A stretch of 64,000 bases of DNA from Spirodela intermedia (GCA_902729315.2 LR746277.1:1865001-1929000); one strand, 5' to 3'; shown: positions 34,301-57,665, counted from the stretch's first letter. Program-made: numbers and translations. The notes: generated from the sequence alone by a model not told the origin.

Positions 34301-37300
34301 CCCTACACATTTTTTTTCAAGTCATCTTTGTCTATCGCGTCACATCTGAATTTCTGGAACTTTGCTATCTTAATAATCTTAATTAAGCATAATTAATGAT
34401 CATAACTACTATCGTTTGCCAAAATTCCATGAAAATGAAGGTAACTTTTTGAAAAGTACCCCGCTAGTGCCTTGAACAAATCTTGTTCATGTCCTTCTGG
34501 AGATTCACAAAGCACGAGTTGCTTTGATTTTAATACCATGTTTTATTGTGCATATTTCAGAACCGATGCAATGTATGAACTTCCATCTGCCATTTCCATT
34601 ATAGTCCTTGTGATATGTTGAATTTCCTCTAGTTCATTTGTTTCTTGAAGAACAATAGATCTTCTCGTGGAAGAAAAAAGGGCTTTTATTCACCACATAT
34701 GAGGAAAAAGAATTCAAGAAGACTCTTTACATTGAGACAGGGGTCTGTTATTTATAACAGATCCATGGGAGAAGGTTCTAGACATAGAGCCTTACACCCC
34801 AAGACATACAGGTGATGTTCACATGCTTCTTTAAGTGAAGCACGTGATACACCTCACCCAACTGCTAATGCAGTATTTACATTATATTTCAACATAATAT
34901 CTAATGGTTAAAACCCACCTGTGATAGATGATCCTTGTGATAGATGATCCCTCAGCCATTTCCATTATAGTCCTTGTGATAGATGATCCCTCAGCCTACA
35001 ACCCAGCTGACCTGCTTAAAATCTGTCTAATGGTTTCACAGCTCTATGGCAAAAATAAATATCTAAAAAACTGTTGAAAAATTATGTTTGTTATTCCCTA
35101 CAGTCAACTTCATCAATCTAGGATTCAATTTTTGTGATTTTAATCAAATTTATACTCAAGAAGATTATTAGCCTATATGCATGTATACATACTTGCATTC
35201 ATATATGCACACAAAAACTGAACGACTAAACCAATCTTAAGCATCTCAAATAAACGATGATTATTCCTAAATAACTTGGCCCTTTCATAAGCCTCGGTTA
35301 TATGATATTCCATATCTGTAGAATATCACCTCACTCCTAAAAATGAATGGATGGTGTGCATGACAAGAAAAAGGCCATTAAAGAGCATTGCAGTTTGAGT
35401 TTTTCTTTTGAAATCTATAACAACTGGATATTATTGTGTAGAAGCAAAATAAGTTTAAGATTTTGTTTATGAAAAGATGATGAAGAAATATCTTCTATAA
35501 TTCCTTGACTGGAAATTAGGGAAAAAACTAACCATCATTGACATTTGAGGGAGATGGGGTTTGGGGGAGGGGGGGGAGGGGGGTTTGGTTCATATTCGGA
35601 TGGATTCTGCATTTATCATGGTACTCTTTTTGGTTTTTTCGTTTGCTTCGTCAGGCATGTTTAAGAACATTGAAATGACTTAGGATGCATTTGGCTCGCC
35701 AAATTCAATCATGGTGGTTGCAGGCTAGATTTTTTTCCTCCATCACTGCCTGTGAACACCATGCTACACAATTTTTGGATGACCTTCTCTCCCTTTCTTT
35801 CTTAACAGACACCAGCTGAGAGAGTTAAAGCGAAAATGAAGCTTCAGCTTTCACAAACTGGTACAGAAATGTATCTATGGTCTTACTGTTTCTTCTGCTC
35901 TTCATCGAGCTTCTTCTAAAGTCTCAGCATTGTTATCGTCATGTCTTCTATCACTGCTTTTTCTTGTTTCACTGGTGAAACTGTTGCAACCTGAAAATTC
36001 GGCAGAGTTTAAACAATCCTTCGCAGGAGATCGCAACAATTCAGTTACTTTTCTGTGAAACCTATCATCAAATTTTCTTGACTTCATATACTGGGGAGCT
36101 AAGTTCCTGCCTCCAAAAATCTTTTACATTTCCCCCTGGAAAAGTTCCGTCTTATTTTTCCTCGTGCGTACAGAAAGATGTCTTTGTCCGATTTCCTTGC
36201 TCGAATGCTTCAAACTATCATCATTTTTTCAAGATGATCCAGTCATCTGATTTATGGTAAAAATTCTAAGAAACCTGCATTTCACCTCCGTCTGATTGTT
36301 GGCGTAAGGATAAAAACTCTCCCTCCCTTGCATCTATTCTCCTTATAATACTCTTTCCCTTATGTAGACGCCGTTTGAAGTGGATATTCATATTAATAGC
36401 CGAACAGTACCATAAACCACAAATAATTCTTGGGAAGATTAATGAAATAGGCTCTGCTGAAGAATTCAAATGAAAGCAAGAAACCCCAGTAAATTTTTGT
36501 GATCAAGACTTTACATTGATAATGAAAAACATTTTGGACAAATTTCGTGAAACTTTATGGAAACTTCTCCTTAACAGTACTCGCGTCCATTAGTAGGGAT
36601 TCTAGAGTATGAAGAGAAAAACCGAAAAAGAATTGATGTACTCAGACATTAAAGAAAAATAAAAAAATCAGGCATTTTGAATAGAGATCTGGACAACTAT
36701 CGAGTTCATGTTGCATGAATCAATTCGTTGGAGCTCAGAGGATGATTTATCAATGTACTAATAATTTTCTTTGATTATTTTGTGCAGCTGCAAAGGACAT
36801 GGCTAATGGCGTCACTACAGGATGGGAACGCTTTGATTTTGACAAGGAAGCTCCACTTGATGACGAAGAGATAGAAGGTCAAACCCATCGTACGTAGTAC
36901 ATTTTCCTATCTTCTGGCCGAAGTTTTCTTCTATTTATCAACCATTTTTCATCGAAAAAATGTGAAATAATTATATTTCAAGCTACAAAATATCACCAAC
37001 GAGTGGTGACAGTGTGGTGGTATGGTATTTCTGTCCTCATCTTATATATTCTTGAGTCCCAAGTCACATTCCCCAAAGTTTTTTGACATACTCCGTACAT
37101 AATAGGACTAGTTGATCTTACTATCCTGTTAAATTCAGTGGCAGAAGATGACGAATCACTGGTCAAGGATATAGGCCGAAGCTTCAGGCTCACTGCAGTG
37201 GAGGTATATATATATATGCTGGAAATATCAGCTCGTCTTTCAGCAACATGAGCAATCTGTGCTCCATTCCTGGCATTAGAACATCTCACACCATTCAAAA

Positions 37301-37660
37301 TTCAACAGTCAAGACGTGAGGAAGAGGTCAAAGCTGCACATGATCAGGCCATGTTTGGAACATCATCAGTTCTGCTGGAAATTCCGGAAAAGGAGGAAAG
37401 CACGGTGGTGGTGACTGAGGAGAAAGAGGAGAGAACTCAAGTCAATGACGAATCACTCATAAGCGAAAAGGTACTGATTTCCAAACATCTTAGGCATCTC
37501 TTGGCTCAAATATCTGACTGTATGGATGGAAGAGATAGAGGTCTCCCCCCGTCACCCCTCCCTCCCATCAATGTTGACCCAGCCATTTTTGCAGGCCCTT
37601 GCCACTCAAGGTTCCTGGCGAGATAGGATCCGTAGATCTCAGCACAGCACAGGAAGCTGA
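31369..37660 (+). CDS. arginine/serine-rich pre-mRNA-splicing-factor-like protein, 6 exons
   Basis: Exons 31369-32070, 35809-35860, 36788-36877, 37139-37203, 37309-37470 and 37595-37660 join in frame with GT-AG introns to 378 aa. The N-terminus (MEEEKAVAYYDELTRKGGGA) and the block GLGFSSSSSAGDTKP are conserved in plant proteins annotated as splicing factors. Residues about 100-205 are an RS domain (RSRSRSRSRER). Then come YYSQLIDDYSQM, PAERVKAKMKLQLSQT, GWERFDFDKEAPLDDEEIE and the coiled-coil-like RREEEVKAAHDQAMFG. The end QGSWRDRIRRSQ matches the usual C-terminus of the family. Likely nuclear. Similar, from memory, to Arabidopsis At3g49601. Intron 1 is 3.7 kb and holds an LTR-like insertion and a G-tract. 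The last exon could be read in another frame (to 37904), but the QGSWRDR ending favours the frame given. Confidence 0.85.
34589..34981. repeat. 27-bp direct repeat flanking the intronic insertion
   Basis: GCCATTTCCATTATAGTCCT followed by TGTGATA occurs at about 34590-34616 and again at about 34953-34979, on either side of the LTR-like segment. The right copy sits inside a further short tandem repeat of a GTGATAGATGATCC phrase (about 34922-35000). Confidence 0.75.
34646..34894 (-). mobile_element. copia-type solo LTR-like insertion in intron 1 of the RS gene
   Basis: On the minus strand it starts TGTTGAAATATAATG and ends TTGTTCTTCA. It has a TATA-like TTATAAATAA in the middle and a polyadenylation-like GAATAAAAGCCC near the end, which is LTR architecture. 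No matching target duplication is seen at the ends chosen, so the boundaries may be off or eroded. Confidence 0.45.
35549..35583 (+). repeat. G-tract with quadruplex potential in RS gene intron 1
   Basis: Runs of G of length 3, 4, 5, 8 and 6 are separated by 1-4 bases. They lie on the transcribed (sense) strand about 225 bp before exon 2. The motif satisfies the usual G3+N1-7 pattern. Confidence 0.75.
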
Positions 37661-37995
37661 AATGGGCGGTAATAGCCTCAACCATCCCATCCAAGTCAAG
37701 GAGGAGGTTGGCTGGTCTGCTTCTGCTTCTGCTTCTACTTCTGCTTCTGCAGAGGTAGTCCGATGGAGATGGGTTTTTTATGGCAATGTGTCTGAGTTGG
37801 AGAAGCAGAGAGAATTCATCGGTGGTTCTGCCATGGAAAGGAATCGGGTGGGAAGTCAGTTGCTTGTCAACACCATTGAAACAATCTCCGTAATCTGTTG
37901 TTGATAATAATTTTTTCTTTTCTTTGGGTCACTATCATACGTATATACATACATATATACATATATGCATGCATGCATACAGCCCATAAGTAGCT
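37661..37995 (+). other. 3' flank / UTR of the RS gene with short repeats
   Basis: Contains a (CTTCTG)n-like run at about 37718-37750 and an alternating purine-pyrimidine tract (about 37938-37983, GTATATACATACATAT... GCATGCATGCAT) just before the copia element. No separate gene is called. Confidence 0.5.
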
Positions 37996-38173
37996 TGCTG
38001 ATAAGAGAGAAAATCTTATAATTGATATCTTGAAAAAGAAAAGTATATGAGATTATATAAAAGAAAGAAGAAAGAAAGAGAGAAAGAGAAGTAAAGATAG
38101 TGGAGGAAGAATAAGGACGTGGAAAGAATAAGTTTAACATGGGCTTGATGAGTCTAGTGGGCTTATTTTAACA
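37996..38173 (-). repeat. 3' LTR of the copia element
   Basis: About 178 bp; minus strand begins TGTTAAAATAAGCCCAC. It aligns along its length with 42848-43017, with many substitutions and small indels, indicating an old insertion. Confidence 0.8.
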
Positions 38174-38289
38174 TTCTCTTTTAAGTTGAAACATACAAGT
38201 TAAATATGTCTATCTTTGGTGCAAGTCATGTTGTAAGAGATTTTTATAAGACTTTTGGTGAAAATGTCTGAGTTGATGAGATGAGACAA

Positions 38290-38923
38290 TGTGCAGAGTT
38301 AAGATAACACTTAACATTACTTTATTTATGATATAATGGTAATTAATCTTGATATATTTTACCCACTCATTTCAGCAATGAAGATGGCAGCCTAATTGCT
38401 AAGTCTTCAAAAAGTGAACTTAGTTATATCATATCTCATGTCATTTTAATCATGGTATGATATTCGAATTGAGCACTAGAGCAAGATATCACTTTTTACT
38501 TTTTGGAGTATCATGTGACAAGGTTGTCACCCATATATGTGTAATAAGTAATGGTGGACTTCTTTTTTGTCACTAGTATATTCTATATCTAAATAAGCTT
38601 CAATTCGAAGATGCTCATGTCTTCAATAGATAAGACTTTTTTTTAGCGCTCTTTTGATGTATGTTAGAACTTGTAAAGCTCCCTCTTAATGAACTTGTCA
38701 AAGTTCTTGCATGAATTGACTAAGGATATTAACTGTATACATGATGTCGAGGCGAGTGATGGTGAGATAGATCATCTTCTCTAATAACTATTTGTACCGA
38801 CTAACATCTTCTAAGAGTAGAGATGACATATCCTAGAAGTGCAGACTTGCCTCCATAGGTGACAACTCCAGCTTGTACCTAAGTATTCTAATCTTTTAAA
38901 ATATATCAAGAGCATACTTTGAC

Positions 38924-38967
<44 letters not shown>

Positions 38968-41900
38968 TTATCTTGATAGCCAAACTCAATCCTAATAAAG
39001 TATCATGGAACCCCAAATCTCATATATTGAAGTGTTGTTATAGGTATGATTTGGTAGTTTAAATATGTACTTCCTCACTTTTTGTCACAAAAATGTTATC
39101 CACATAAATAACTAAGATGATAATAACAACTTCAACAATTTTTGTAAATATTGTGGGATCCACAAGATATGGTGAGAATCCGAATTGTGCTAGAAGACCA
39201 CTAAACTTGACGAACTTGACGAATTAGACACGTGGACTTTACTTTAAGTCCATAAATCACGTTACAAAAGACACTTTCGATGATTCTCCCTAAGCAACAT
39301 ATCTAGGAAGTTATTCTATAAATAGATGTTCTTCAAGGTCATCATAGAGAAAGACATTAAAAACATTCAACTAATATAAAAATCATGTTTGATTCACCAC
39401 TAGAGAGAGTATCACTTGAATAGAGTTGAGTCAAACCACCAGAGAAAATGTCTCAATATAGTCAATGTCATAGGACTGTATGAATCTACAAGTAATTAAG
39501 TGAGCCTTGTGATGTGTAATAGATCTATTTGAGTTATACTTGAGTGTAAAAATCTACTAGCACGTAACGATATTGGCATCGTATGGATGAGATACAAGTG
39601 TTCAAATTCCTTAAGACACTAAGGCATCCACCTCCAAGTCCATGGTCGTCTTCCATTCACATATTAGTGCAGCCTCAACATACGATTGTGAAATTGACTT
39701 AGAGGCCACGAAAAGAACGAAGGGACAAAAAGAAGGAGAAAGGCAATCATAAGAAACAAAGTGAGAAATGAGGTGTTTGGTGCATACACGTATACCTTTG
39801 CAAAGAGCAATAAAAAGACGAAGGTCATCCACTTAAGTGTCAAAAGAAATGACTAGAAGAGGCTCATGGTCAGAGGGTGAAGATGAATTTGATCTCAAAG
39901 TAAAAGAGTCAAATGGCGACGAAGCTGAAGGTATTGAAGGAGGAGCTAATAAAGGAGAAATTAAACAAGTAGAAAGAGTAGGCGAGGGATCTGTAATAAT
40001 CACCACTAGAAGAAAACTAGGTGATGAAGATGCAATGGATTAAGGAAGAGTCAATGTTGGAGAAAAGAAGAGAGACTCTTCACAAAAAATAACATCAGTT
40101 GATGTCACATAACGATAAGTATCAAGAAAATAGACCTAACAACTTTTTTGTGTCTGTGAGTAATTAATAAAGACCCTTCTGAGAGCACAAGAGGCTAGTT
40201 TAGAATGAAAAAGATAATAATTTTGGACAAAAGTAGTGCATCTAAAGACACAAGGGGGTAAAAAAAAAAAGAAAAGAATCAAGTGAAAGATGATGAAGTG
40301 GAATGACTCCACCAAGTGGAGTGGAAGGAAGCTAATTCTAGAGATATGTAGTTGTCAGAAAAGCATCAAATCACAAATAATGAGAAACATTCATCTCAAT
40401 GAGTAGTGTGCATGTATTGTCAAATAGTTTACAATATTTTCATTCGGTAACACTTTTTGTTAGGATGTGTGTGGACACACGATCTTATACAAAATATCAC
40501 GATCAGTACAAAATATTATCAGTGCGAAGAGCTTTGGTAATGAAGTGAACAACTATGATGTGAACTTGGGTATAATCTTCTTATAAGAGATAAACTTGAT
40601 TCACTTGAGTGTAGTCATTAACAAAGACAATATATTAACAGTGGTCCAAGACATATAGAGTACAAGTAAGGTCTCAAACATCATAATGAATGAGGTCAAA
40701 AGATATTATAGATGAAATTTTATCTCAACTCGAGCATGAACCACAATAGTATTTACTTAATTGATATAATTCATGCAAAAACTTATTAAAAGAAATTCAA
40801 GATAAGATTTTAAAAAAATAAAATAAAACATGGATGTCTTAAACAATGATGTCGCAAAAGAGATGAAGTGGCCATAGAAGAAATAAAAAGAGTCTAAAGT
40901 CCAAAAGAAAATTCATCAAAAATTAGCTGTAGATACCTCATCTATTTTCACACCCCAAATTAGTACTCCTCCTTATATATAGGTCATGTAAAGTATAATG
41001 AAAAAAAAAAATAATGGAACAAAAAATAACTTGAGAAATGGCACTGATAGATAAAAGGTTAACAAGAAATTCAAGAACATAGAGAACTTAGGTAAGAGGA
41101 ATACTTAGGTAAATATTGTCATATCTGTTGACCGAAGAAATTCGGTCATTGATAATGATAACTAGTGGATGATGAGAGGTAGGTTGGTACGATGATAAAA
41201 TGGTAGGTTTGTCAATCATGTGAGTGGAGGCCCTCGAATCAGTAATCTATGGTGAAAATGAAGATGCAAGGAGAGTGTGTGCACTTGATGTGGAAAGATT
41301 CAAAAGCAAGGTCAAATTAGTCGTGGAATGAACCATAATACCACTGAAGTGACATAGTGCTTCATATTCAACAGAGGTCGATATCACCTAAAAAGTCAGA
41401 GATGAGATATTAGATGATGCCAAAGAAGTTGGTGAAAGAGGCAAGAGAGTTGGTTGGACATAGTTGGGCTTCCTAAACTATTTTCAATATTTGTTGGACA
41501 GATGGTTCTACTTACCACAGCAGATGCATGAAGGAAAAGAATTTTGGCCCTTCCCTCGTGACGGACAACCACTATCTGATCTCAAAGTAGGAGGGTAATG
41601 TGATGCTTGAAAAGTAAAGACAGTCATCGCCGAAGGAATAAATGTGTCATTGGCAATGGCATGAAGAGTGCATGTAGTCTCACAAAGTACAACGGAGAAA
41701 ATGTGAGAGATATTAAGTACCCAGTCTCTAGAGAGGATTGTCCCACAAATTTGAGAGGTAATCGAATGGTGAAGTCTACTCAAATGTCTAAACGTCACCC
41801 TGCTAAAGGTCAAATGTCCAACAAAAAACTACTGATATTAGCATTCAAATGTCTAGAGGTTAGTGGTCAAAGGCTAATAGATAGTAAGGTTCTGTATCAT

Positions 41901-42678
41901 AGCCTAGAGATAATCAAAATGAGTTTGAAGTGAGAAGTCACCTTACTTGCAGGTAAAAAGTAACTTGAAGATCTCAACCATGAAATTGATATTCATATGA
42001 TAGGTGTACGTATTATTCAATGTCATCTAGAGTTGTTGCGTACGGTGAATACGGGTGAAAGGCTCAACAAGATTTGGCTTAATCCTCTGAAACATCCAAG
42101 TAAGGATAGTTAAATCGAACTGAGACTATGAAATAAAAGATTGATCAATGAGGCTGGGCAAATGAGTCGACAAGTGATAGAGAAGGGTGTGTGATGTCAA
42201 AAAGTGCTCGAATCTAAGAGCCCACAATACATAATTATGTCAATTAAAGACATATGTCAGTTGAGTGAGTTGCACTGTGATGGAGTGCCATAGAGTAGCC
42301 AACCCAATCGGAAAAAGAGTAATAGTCGATTTAATAATTGACTGAGGAAGCACTTGAGACATTAGGATTCACCCACTAGATCCATAGATTAAGATTAATG
42401 AGAGATGAAATGACGCTCGAAGTGGACATCTCTGGAGCCGAGTGTGGTGTTAGAGGTGGTACACAAGGCACCGAAGGTGACACGTGGGGTGCCGAGAGGC
42501 AGCGCACAAGACACCATGAGGTGGTGCGGGTGACACGGGGAGGTGATGTAGGCGGCTCTAGGAGGTGGTGTGTGTTGCACTTGCAGTTGGTGCACAAGGC
42601 ACTAGTAGGAGATGGTGCCGTCAAGCATGCTGTGGGGGGCATGTAGAATGGCATTGGGCAAGCACTGAATGGGCACAC
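38290..42678 (-). pseudogene. copia gag-pol remnant
   Basis: Recognisable pieces on the minus strand, all broken by stops. A Gag zinc knuckle at about 41480-41531 reads CICCGK..NHLSNKY (the last Cys has become Tyr). The protease site at about 41229-41250 reads DSRASTHM, where DSGASTHM is expected. Integrase core and C-terminal pieces are at about 40330-40540 (RTDN, THPNKK for the usual TPQQN region, LIEMNVSHYL). RT has NVFNVFLYDDLEEH at about 39330-39365, the SPR end of the palm motif at about 39235, and YVDNIFVT for YVDDI at 39085-39106. RNase H at about 38440-38520 reads SKKQKVISCSSAQFEYHTM. A Pro/Ser-rich upstream frame (42376-42678) may be leader plus Gag start. Confidence 0.85.
38927..38962. 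repeat. (GA)18 microsatellite inside the copia remnant
   Basis: Uninterrupted GA dinucleotides interrupt the region between RT and RNase H. They arose or expanded after the element lost function. Confidence 0.95.
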
Positions 42679-42834
42679 AAGTGTGTTGGCAAAAGGTGCA
42701 GTAGACGTGTAGGGCTATGCAGACCAAGCATCGAGTAGGTCCACAAGGTAATGCTATAGGAAATTATGCTAAGAGATGATAGGTGATGCTGAGATAGGAA
42801 AAGAGGCGGAGCGACGGCAGCAAATAAATCTTAA

Positions 42835-42847
42835 GGCTCTGATACCA
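42835..42847 (-). other. primer-binding site of the copia element
   Basis: Complement of TGGTATCAGAGCC, directly abutting the LTR end (TGTTGACAAG on plus). This is the standard copia primer site for initiator tRNA-Met. Confidence 0.85.
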
Positions 42848-43017
42848 TGTTGACAAGAGGAAGAGAAAATCTTAAAATTGATATCTTAAAGGAGAAGAGT
42901 ACATGAGGTTATATAGAAGGGAAGAAAGCGAGAGAAGTGGAGAATGGAGTAAGAATAAAGACATGGAGAGAGTAAGTCTAACATGAGCCTGGTGGGCCCA
43001 ATGGGCCTAATTTAATA
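42848..43017 (-). repeat. 5' LTR of the copia element
   Basis: 170 bp; the plus-strand start is TGTTGACAAGAGG and the end is TAATA, where TAACA is expected from the other LTR. Related in sequence to both the 37996-38173 LTR and the LTRs at 60.4 and 61.5 kb. Confidence 0.82.
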
Positions 43018-43555
43018 TCTCCTACGGACAGAAGCAGCTCCCTTGCCAATTGGGTTCCAGCTAAAGACAAATGTATATTTAAAACATTATAATTAACTAT
43101 AAGATGAGGAATTATTTCATTGCAGCCCATTTGCTGCATAGATCATAAATGATAGTACTTAGTGTGCATCAATAATGTCCAGTCTGGCCCCTCAAGTTGT
43201 GATGCGAGTGAGAGTTGAGAGGTAAACATAATATTTCTAGTTATTAGGGTTTTATGCGTAAACGAGCTTGGCTTTTCCTTTTAATAAACGTTCTTGTTGT
43301 TGACAGTTTGACCCACCCAGCGATATGGCGCTGTGTCTTCTTTTTGTGGGGCCCACCGGCACTTCCCAAGAGCCAGTTACCGATCACCGCGCCGTCTATA
43401 TCATTGTTTTTTTGTCGCCTCCCGTCGTCTCTCATCTGCTGTCCTCCACCCTTTTTCCTTCTCCCGGCCTTGTTTCGGCGGCCACGCCTCCCTTCCGTAC
43501 CCGAAGCCTCCGCCCCCGCCGCCGCCGCCGCCTTCGCAGTCGGTGCTTCCATTCC
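43018..43555. promoter_or_regulatory. upstream region and 5' UTR of the B12D/MLRQ gene
   Basis: AT-rich up to about 43250, then pyrimidine-rich and GC-rich toward the ATG, as expected for a leader of a housekeeping gene. A (GCC)n-like run lies at about 43515-43533. Frames here on both strands are by-products of the biased composition. Confidence 0.45.
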
Positions 43556-45985
43556 ATGGCCTCGTCTGCCCTCAGCAAGTGGCTGCGGCCGGAGGTAAGT
43601 AATTTCTCTATCTCGCTCGTCGCCCGCGCTGCTGCCTCAACCGGTCGATCTCGTAGGTAGTTGCATCGATCTTCGGATTTATTTTGATTATGCTGCGTGT
43701 GATCTGTAGGTTTACCCGCTTTTCGCTGCGGTCGGGGTCGCCGTTGGGATCTGCGGCTTCCAGCTGGTCCGCAACGTCTGCATCAATCCTGAAGTCAGGT
43801 GCGGGGAAATGCTCGACCAGTTTTTTTTTTTTCCGCTAATCGACCGTCTCTTCGTGAGAGCGTTGAATGGATTTAGTGGATCTCTCATTGATTTGGCTTA
43901 TTGGACGGGGAAACGAATTTTTAGTTCTGCGATACTTCTCCGAGGCTGCTTTATACCGATCATCAAGTCAACGTAGCTAATGAGCCAAAAAATTACTGGT
44001 CACACCAGGCAACAATTACCATTTCTGACTTTTAGTTTTAGATAAATTCACCTTTTTGCCTTTTTCAAAATCCAGATGAAAAAATGTGAAGCGGTGTCTC
44101 TTGTTTTGGAAATCCAATTATACTTTGAAACGGCGTGTTGGACAATAGTCGTTGGGCATAAAGCTTGTATCTATTGAACTGGGTACCTCTTTTTTAGCTC
44201 TATGCACTGTGATCACACTTCTCTTTTCTAGATAGCATTTATCTAGAAATGGGCTAGGTAAGTGAGGGAACTTGAGTCTATTAATATCTTTTCGTAACCT
44301 GGCCTGTCGTATCGTCTCAAGCACTGTGGATGAGTTTTCCTATCAAATACGACTGCCCTGATTATGAGGCAACGCGAATTGAGTATATTGTCTCATTTTT
44401 TACCCATTCCACGTTCATGCTGGTGACTATGATGTTGAAACTTAGGCACCACCACTAGGCTTCTGGCATTTTTTCAGCAGGAAAATTATTGGTAGTAATG
44501 ATTAGTATAATTGAATTACTTAGAATTGCGAGGAAACTATTGGTCTTGATGGTCGATATGACTGAAACCATTGGGTTATGTCCTTGCTTTTGGTTTTCTA
44601 AGACTGAGGGAAGAAGTTGGTTTTAAAAGTATGAAGGTTGTTTGAGGCTTCTTTTTCCTAAATGGTTGTGTTACAGTATGTGAACCTTTCTTGGGATTTC
44701 ATTTCTTTGGTCAATCTTCTCTAGCATTTATTCCGTCTGGATTCCATGATTATTGCTTGTGCCTTTGTTTTTCCTTTCCCTGCCTTTTACTGGTTGAGGT
44801 TACCGTGGAAGGTTGCTCTCTGATAGGAATTTTTCTTTGTATTATCTTCCAGATAGGTGGTTATGTCCCTGCTAGATATTTGATCGCTGTATTGCTCAAT
44901 GTTGATACCAATAAAGCATCATGCAAGATAATTTTTCTATGTTCCGATCTCCCTGACCAATGGGATAAAGCATATGGGGATTTTGATAATCACCATTTGG
45001 AAATTAAATAAAATATTTGCACGCCTTGGATCTGCCCATTTGGTTTCTCTTGTTCCCCGGATTAGTTCTTCACGTTCAACATAAGGAATCCCATACAACT
45101 CTGTCTTCACCTCCTTTCCTCTCGTTTTGTTGGGCCACTATGCTCCATTCAAGCCAAGTTCCTACATCTGCCTACATTTATATGGCGTATTTTAATACTT
45201 AAAAGAAATTTTCCTCGTGGAGTAGGTATGTGATTACAGGATTTATGTTCGTAACGGGGTGGCAAAAGGAAAATTGAAGGAACAGCGCATGAGGAACAAA
45301 GCGATGGATGATGATTCATCCTATTTTTTTAACTTAGAACTTATCCTAGCATCACGTAATTTACTTTTAGTCCAAACGAAGCTTGATAGGGATGATAACT
45401 GGTTAGATTTCATCCGTTTTATTCCAACAATATGTTATGCGGATGAGCATGAAAATGAAGCGTCCACTATTTCATAATACCATAAAAGATGATGGAGTTA
45501 TGTCCTCCAATCTATCCAAAACCTTGTGATTCAGATAGAAGCACATGATTTGGAGTTTTACACCAAAACGTAAATTTTACTAAATTTATCCAATTCTGAG
45601 AGACTAGTCAATCAAGAGGCCCATTGTTTCTAATTAAAAATGCCACGTTCTCTCGTCGTCCTTTTATTACGTAAATAATGTCGTTCATTGAATTTTATTA
45701 TCTCATATCTCGAAATTTGGGACCATCATTTGTAAAAATGACTCAGTAGTTCAGTTTTCTCGGATTTTGTCCAAGAATGCCACCGGATCATTTTTGTCCC
45801 AAAGCTCTGATACTTGCTCATTGCCTTCTTCTCACAGGGTGAACAAGGAAGGGAGGACTTCTGGTGTCTTGGACAACTTTGCAGAGGGGGAGAAATACGC
45901 AGAGCACGGACTCCGCAAGTTCCTCCGCAATAAGTCCCCTGAGATCATGCCAGCCATCAATGGATTCTTCACCAATCCCAAGTGA
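43556..45985 (+). CDS. B12D / NADH-ubiquinone reductase complex I MLRQ-type subunit, 3 exons
   Basis: Exons 43556-43594, 43710-43798 and 45838-45985 join in frame to 91 aa, the normal size for plant B12D-like proteins (about 85-95 aa). The family (NDUFA4/MLRQ, B12D) consists of small single-helix proteins of the mitochondrial inner membrane associated with the respiratory chain. MASSALSKWLRPEVYPLFAA leads into the helix VGVAVGICGFQLVR (about 21-34), then CINPEVRVNKEGR and the conserved soluble tail with YAEHGLRKFLRN and PEIMPAINGFF. GT-AG introns; intron 2 is 2.0 kb. Too small and too split to be seen as one long frame. Converges with the alanyl-tRNA synthetase gene 638 bp away. Confidence 0.95.
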
Positions 45986-46623
45986 AGATCGACGACAGGG
46001 AAATACTTGAGCCCAAATCATCCGACTTCTGTCGATTTTTAGCATTCCATTAGTATCATGAGGTGGTGTCGAATAATGATGGTATGATGGCTGTTGTTCT
46101 GGCAAACGCCGAGATCTCTTTGAGCCAGCTGCTTCAGCTGGCGAAGTTGGCAAGATTTAGACTGTTTTAACTCACACAGCGATCTCGCCGGTGCCCATGC
46201 TGCTACCAGGCGCCGCTGACCCGTGTGCTTCTTGTGAACTGTCGGTTGAAAAAGGCGTGATGATGTTCTTGATTGACCTGCTGGAAGAGATCATATCGTA
46301 TTCCAAACCCAGCATTTCCTTCAAAACCGAAGGTTAATTTAAACCCATCAACTGTGCAAAACCGGTCAACTCTCTCCACAAAAGTCAAAATGTGAACTCG
46401 ATAGCATACTCTCGTCAAGTTCTTAGATCAATTGTACACATGGAGTTCTACATGATTTGTGGAGGATCACCACATAACAGGAAAGCTTTGAAGAACCATG
46501 AGAGAAAATTTTGTGATTCCTTGCAAAGATTTGAGGCATTATACTTCACCATTTGCCAATACTCAGTCAATTGCTATCTTCAGGTTTCCTTTGCGCACCA
46601 GGAGAATGTGGGCATGGCTCCTT
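45986..46623. other. intergenic between two convergent genes
   Basis: Probable 3' UTRs of both neighbours. No coding signal beyond antisense or chance frames. Confidence 0.5.

Positions 46624-57665
<11,042 letters not shown>

Larger units (their letters stand above)
37996..43017 (-). mobile_element. decayed Ty1/copia LTR retrotransposon
   Basis: A 5.0-kb minus-strand element. Its 5' LTR is 42848-43017 and its 3' LTR 37996-38173, sharing AGAGAAAATCTTAwAATTGATATCTT, TATATGAGaTTATATA and GTGGGC blocks. GGCTCTGATACCA at 42835-42847 is the exact complement of the TGGTATCAGAGCC primer site used with initiator tRNA-Met. A degraded polypurine tract follows the 3' LTR boundary at about 38174-38190. 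Internal order gag, protease, integrase, RT, RNase H is that of copia, not gypsy. Many stops and frameshifts mean it is long dead. No convincing target duplication remains. Confidence 0.88.

Noticed and set aside
37599-37904. 101-aa plus-strand frame overlapping the last RS-gene exon
   Set aside because: Would need a different phase at the last intron and lacks the conserved QGSWRDR ending; more likely 3' UTR.
42398-42646. 82-aa plus-strand Gly/Val-rich frame
   Set aside because: Runs antisense to the copia leader repeat; repeat-driven openness, not a gene.
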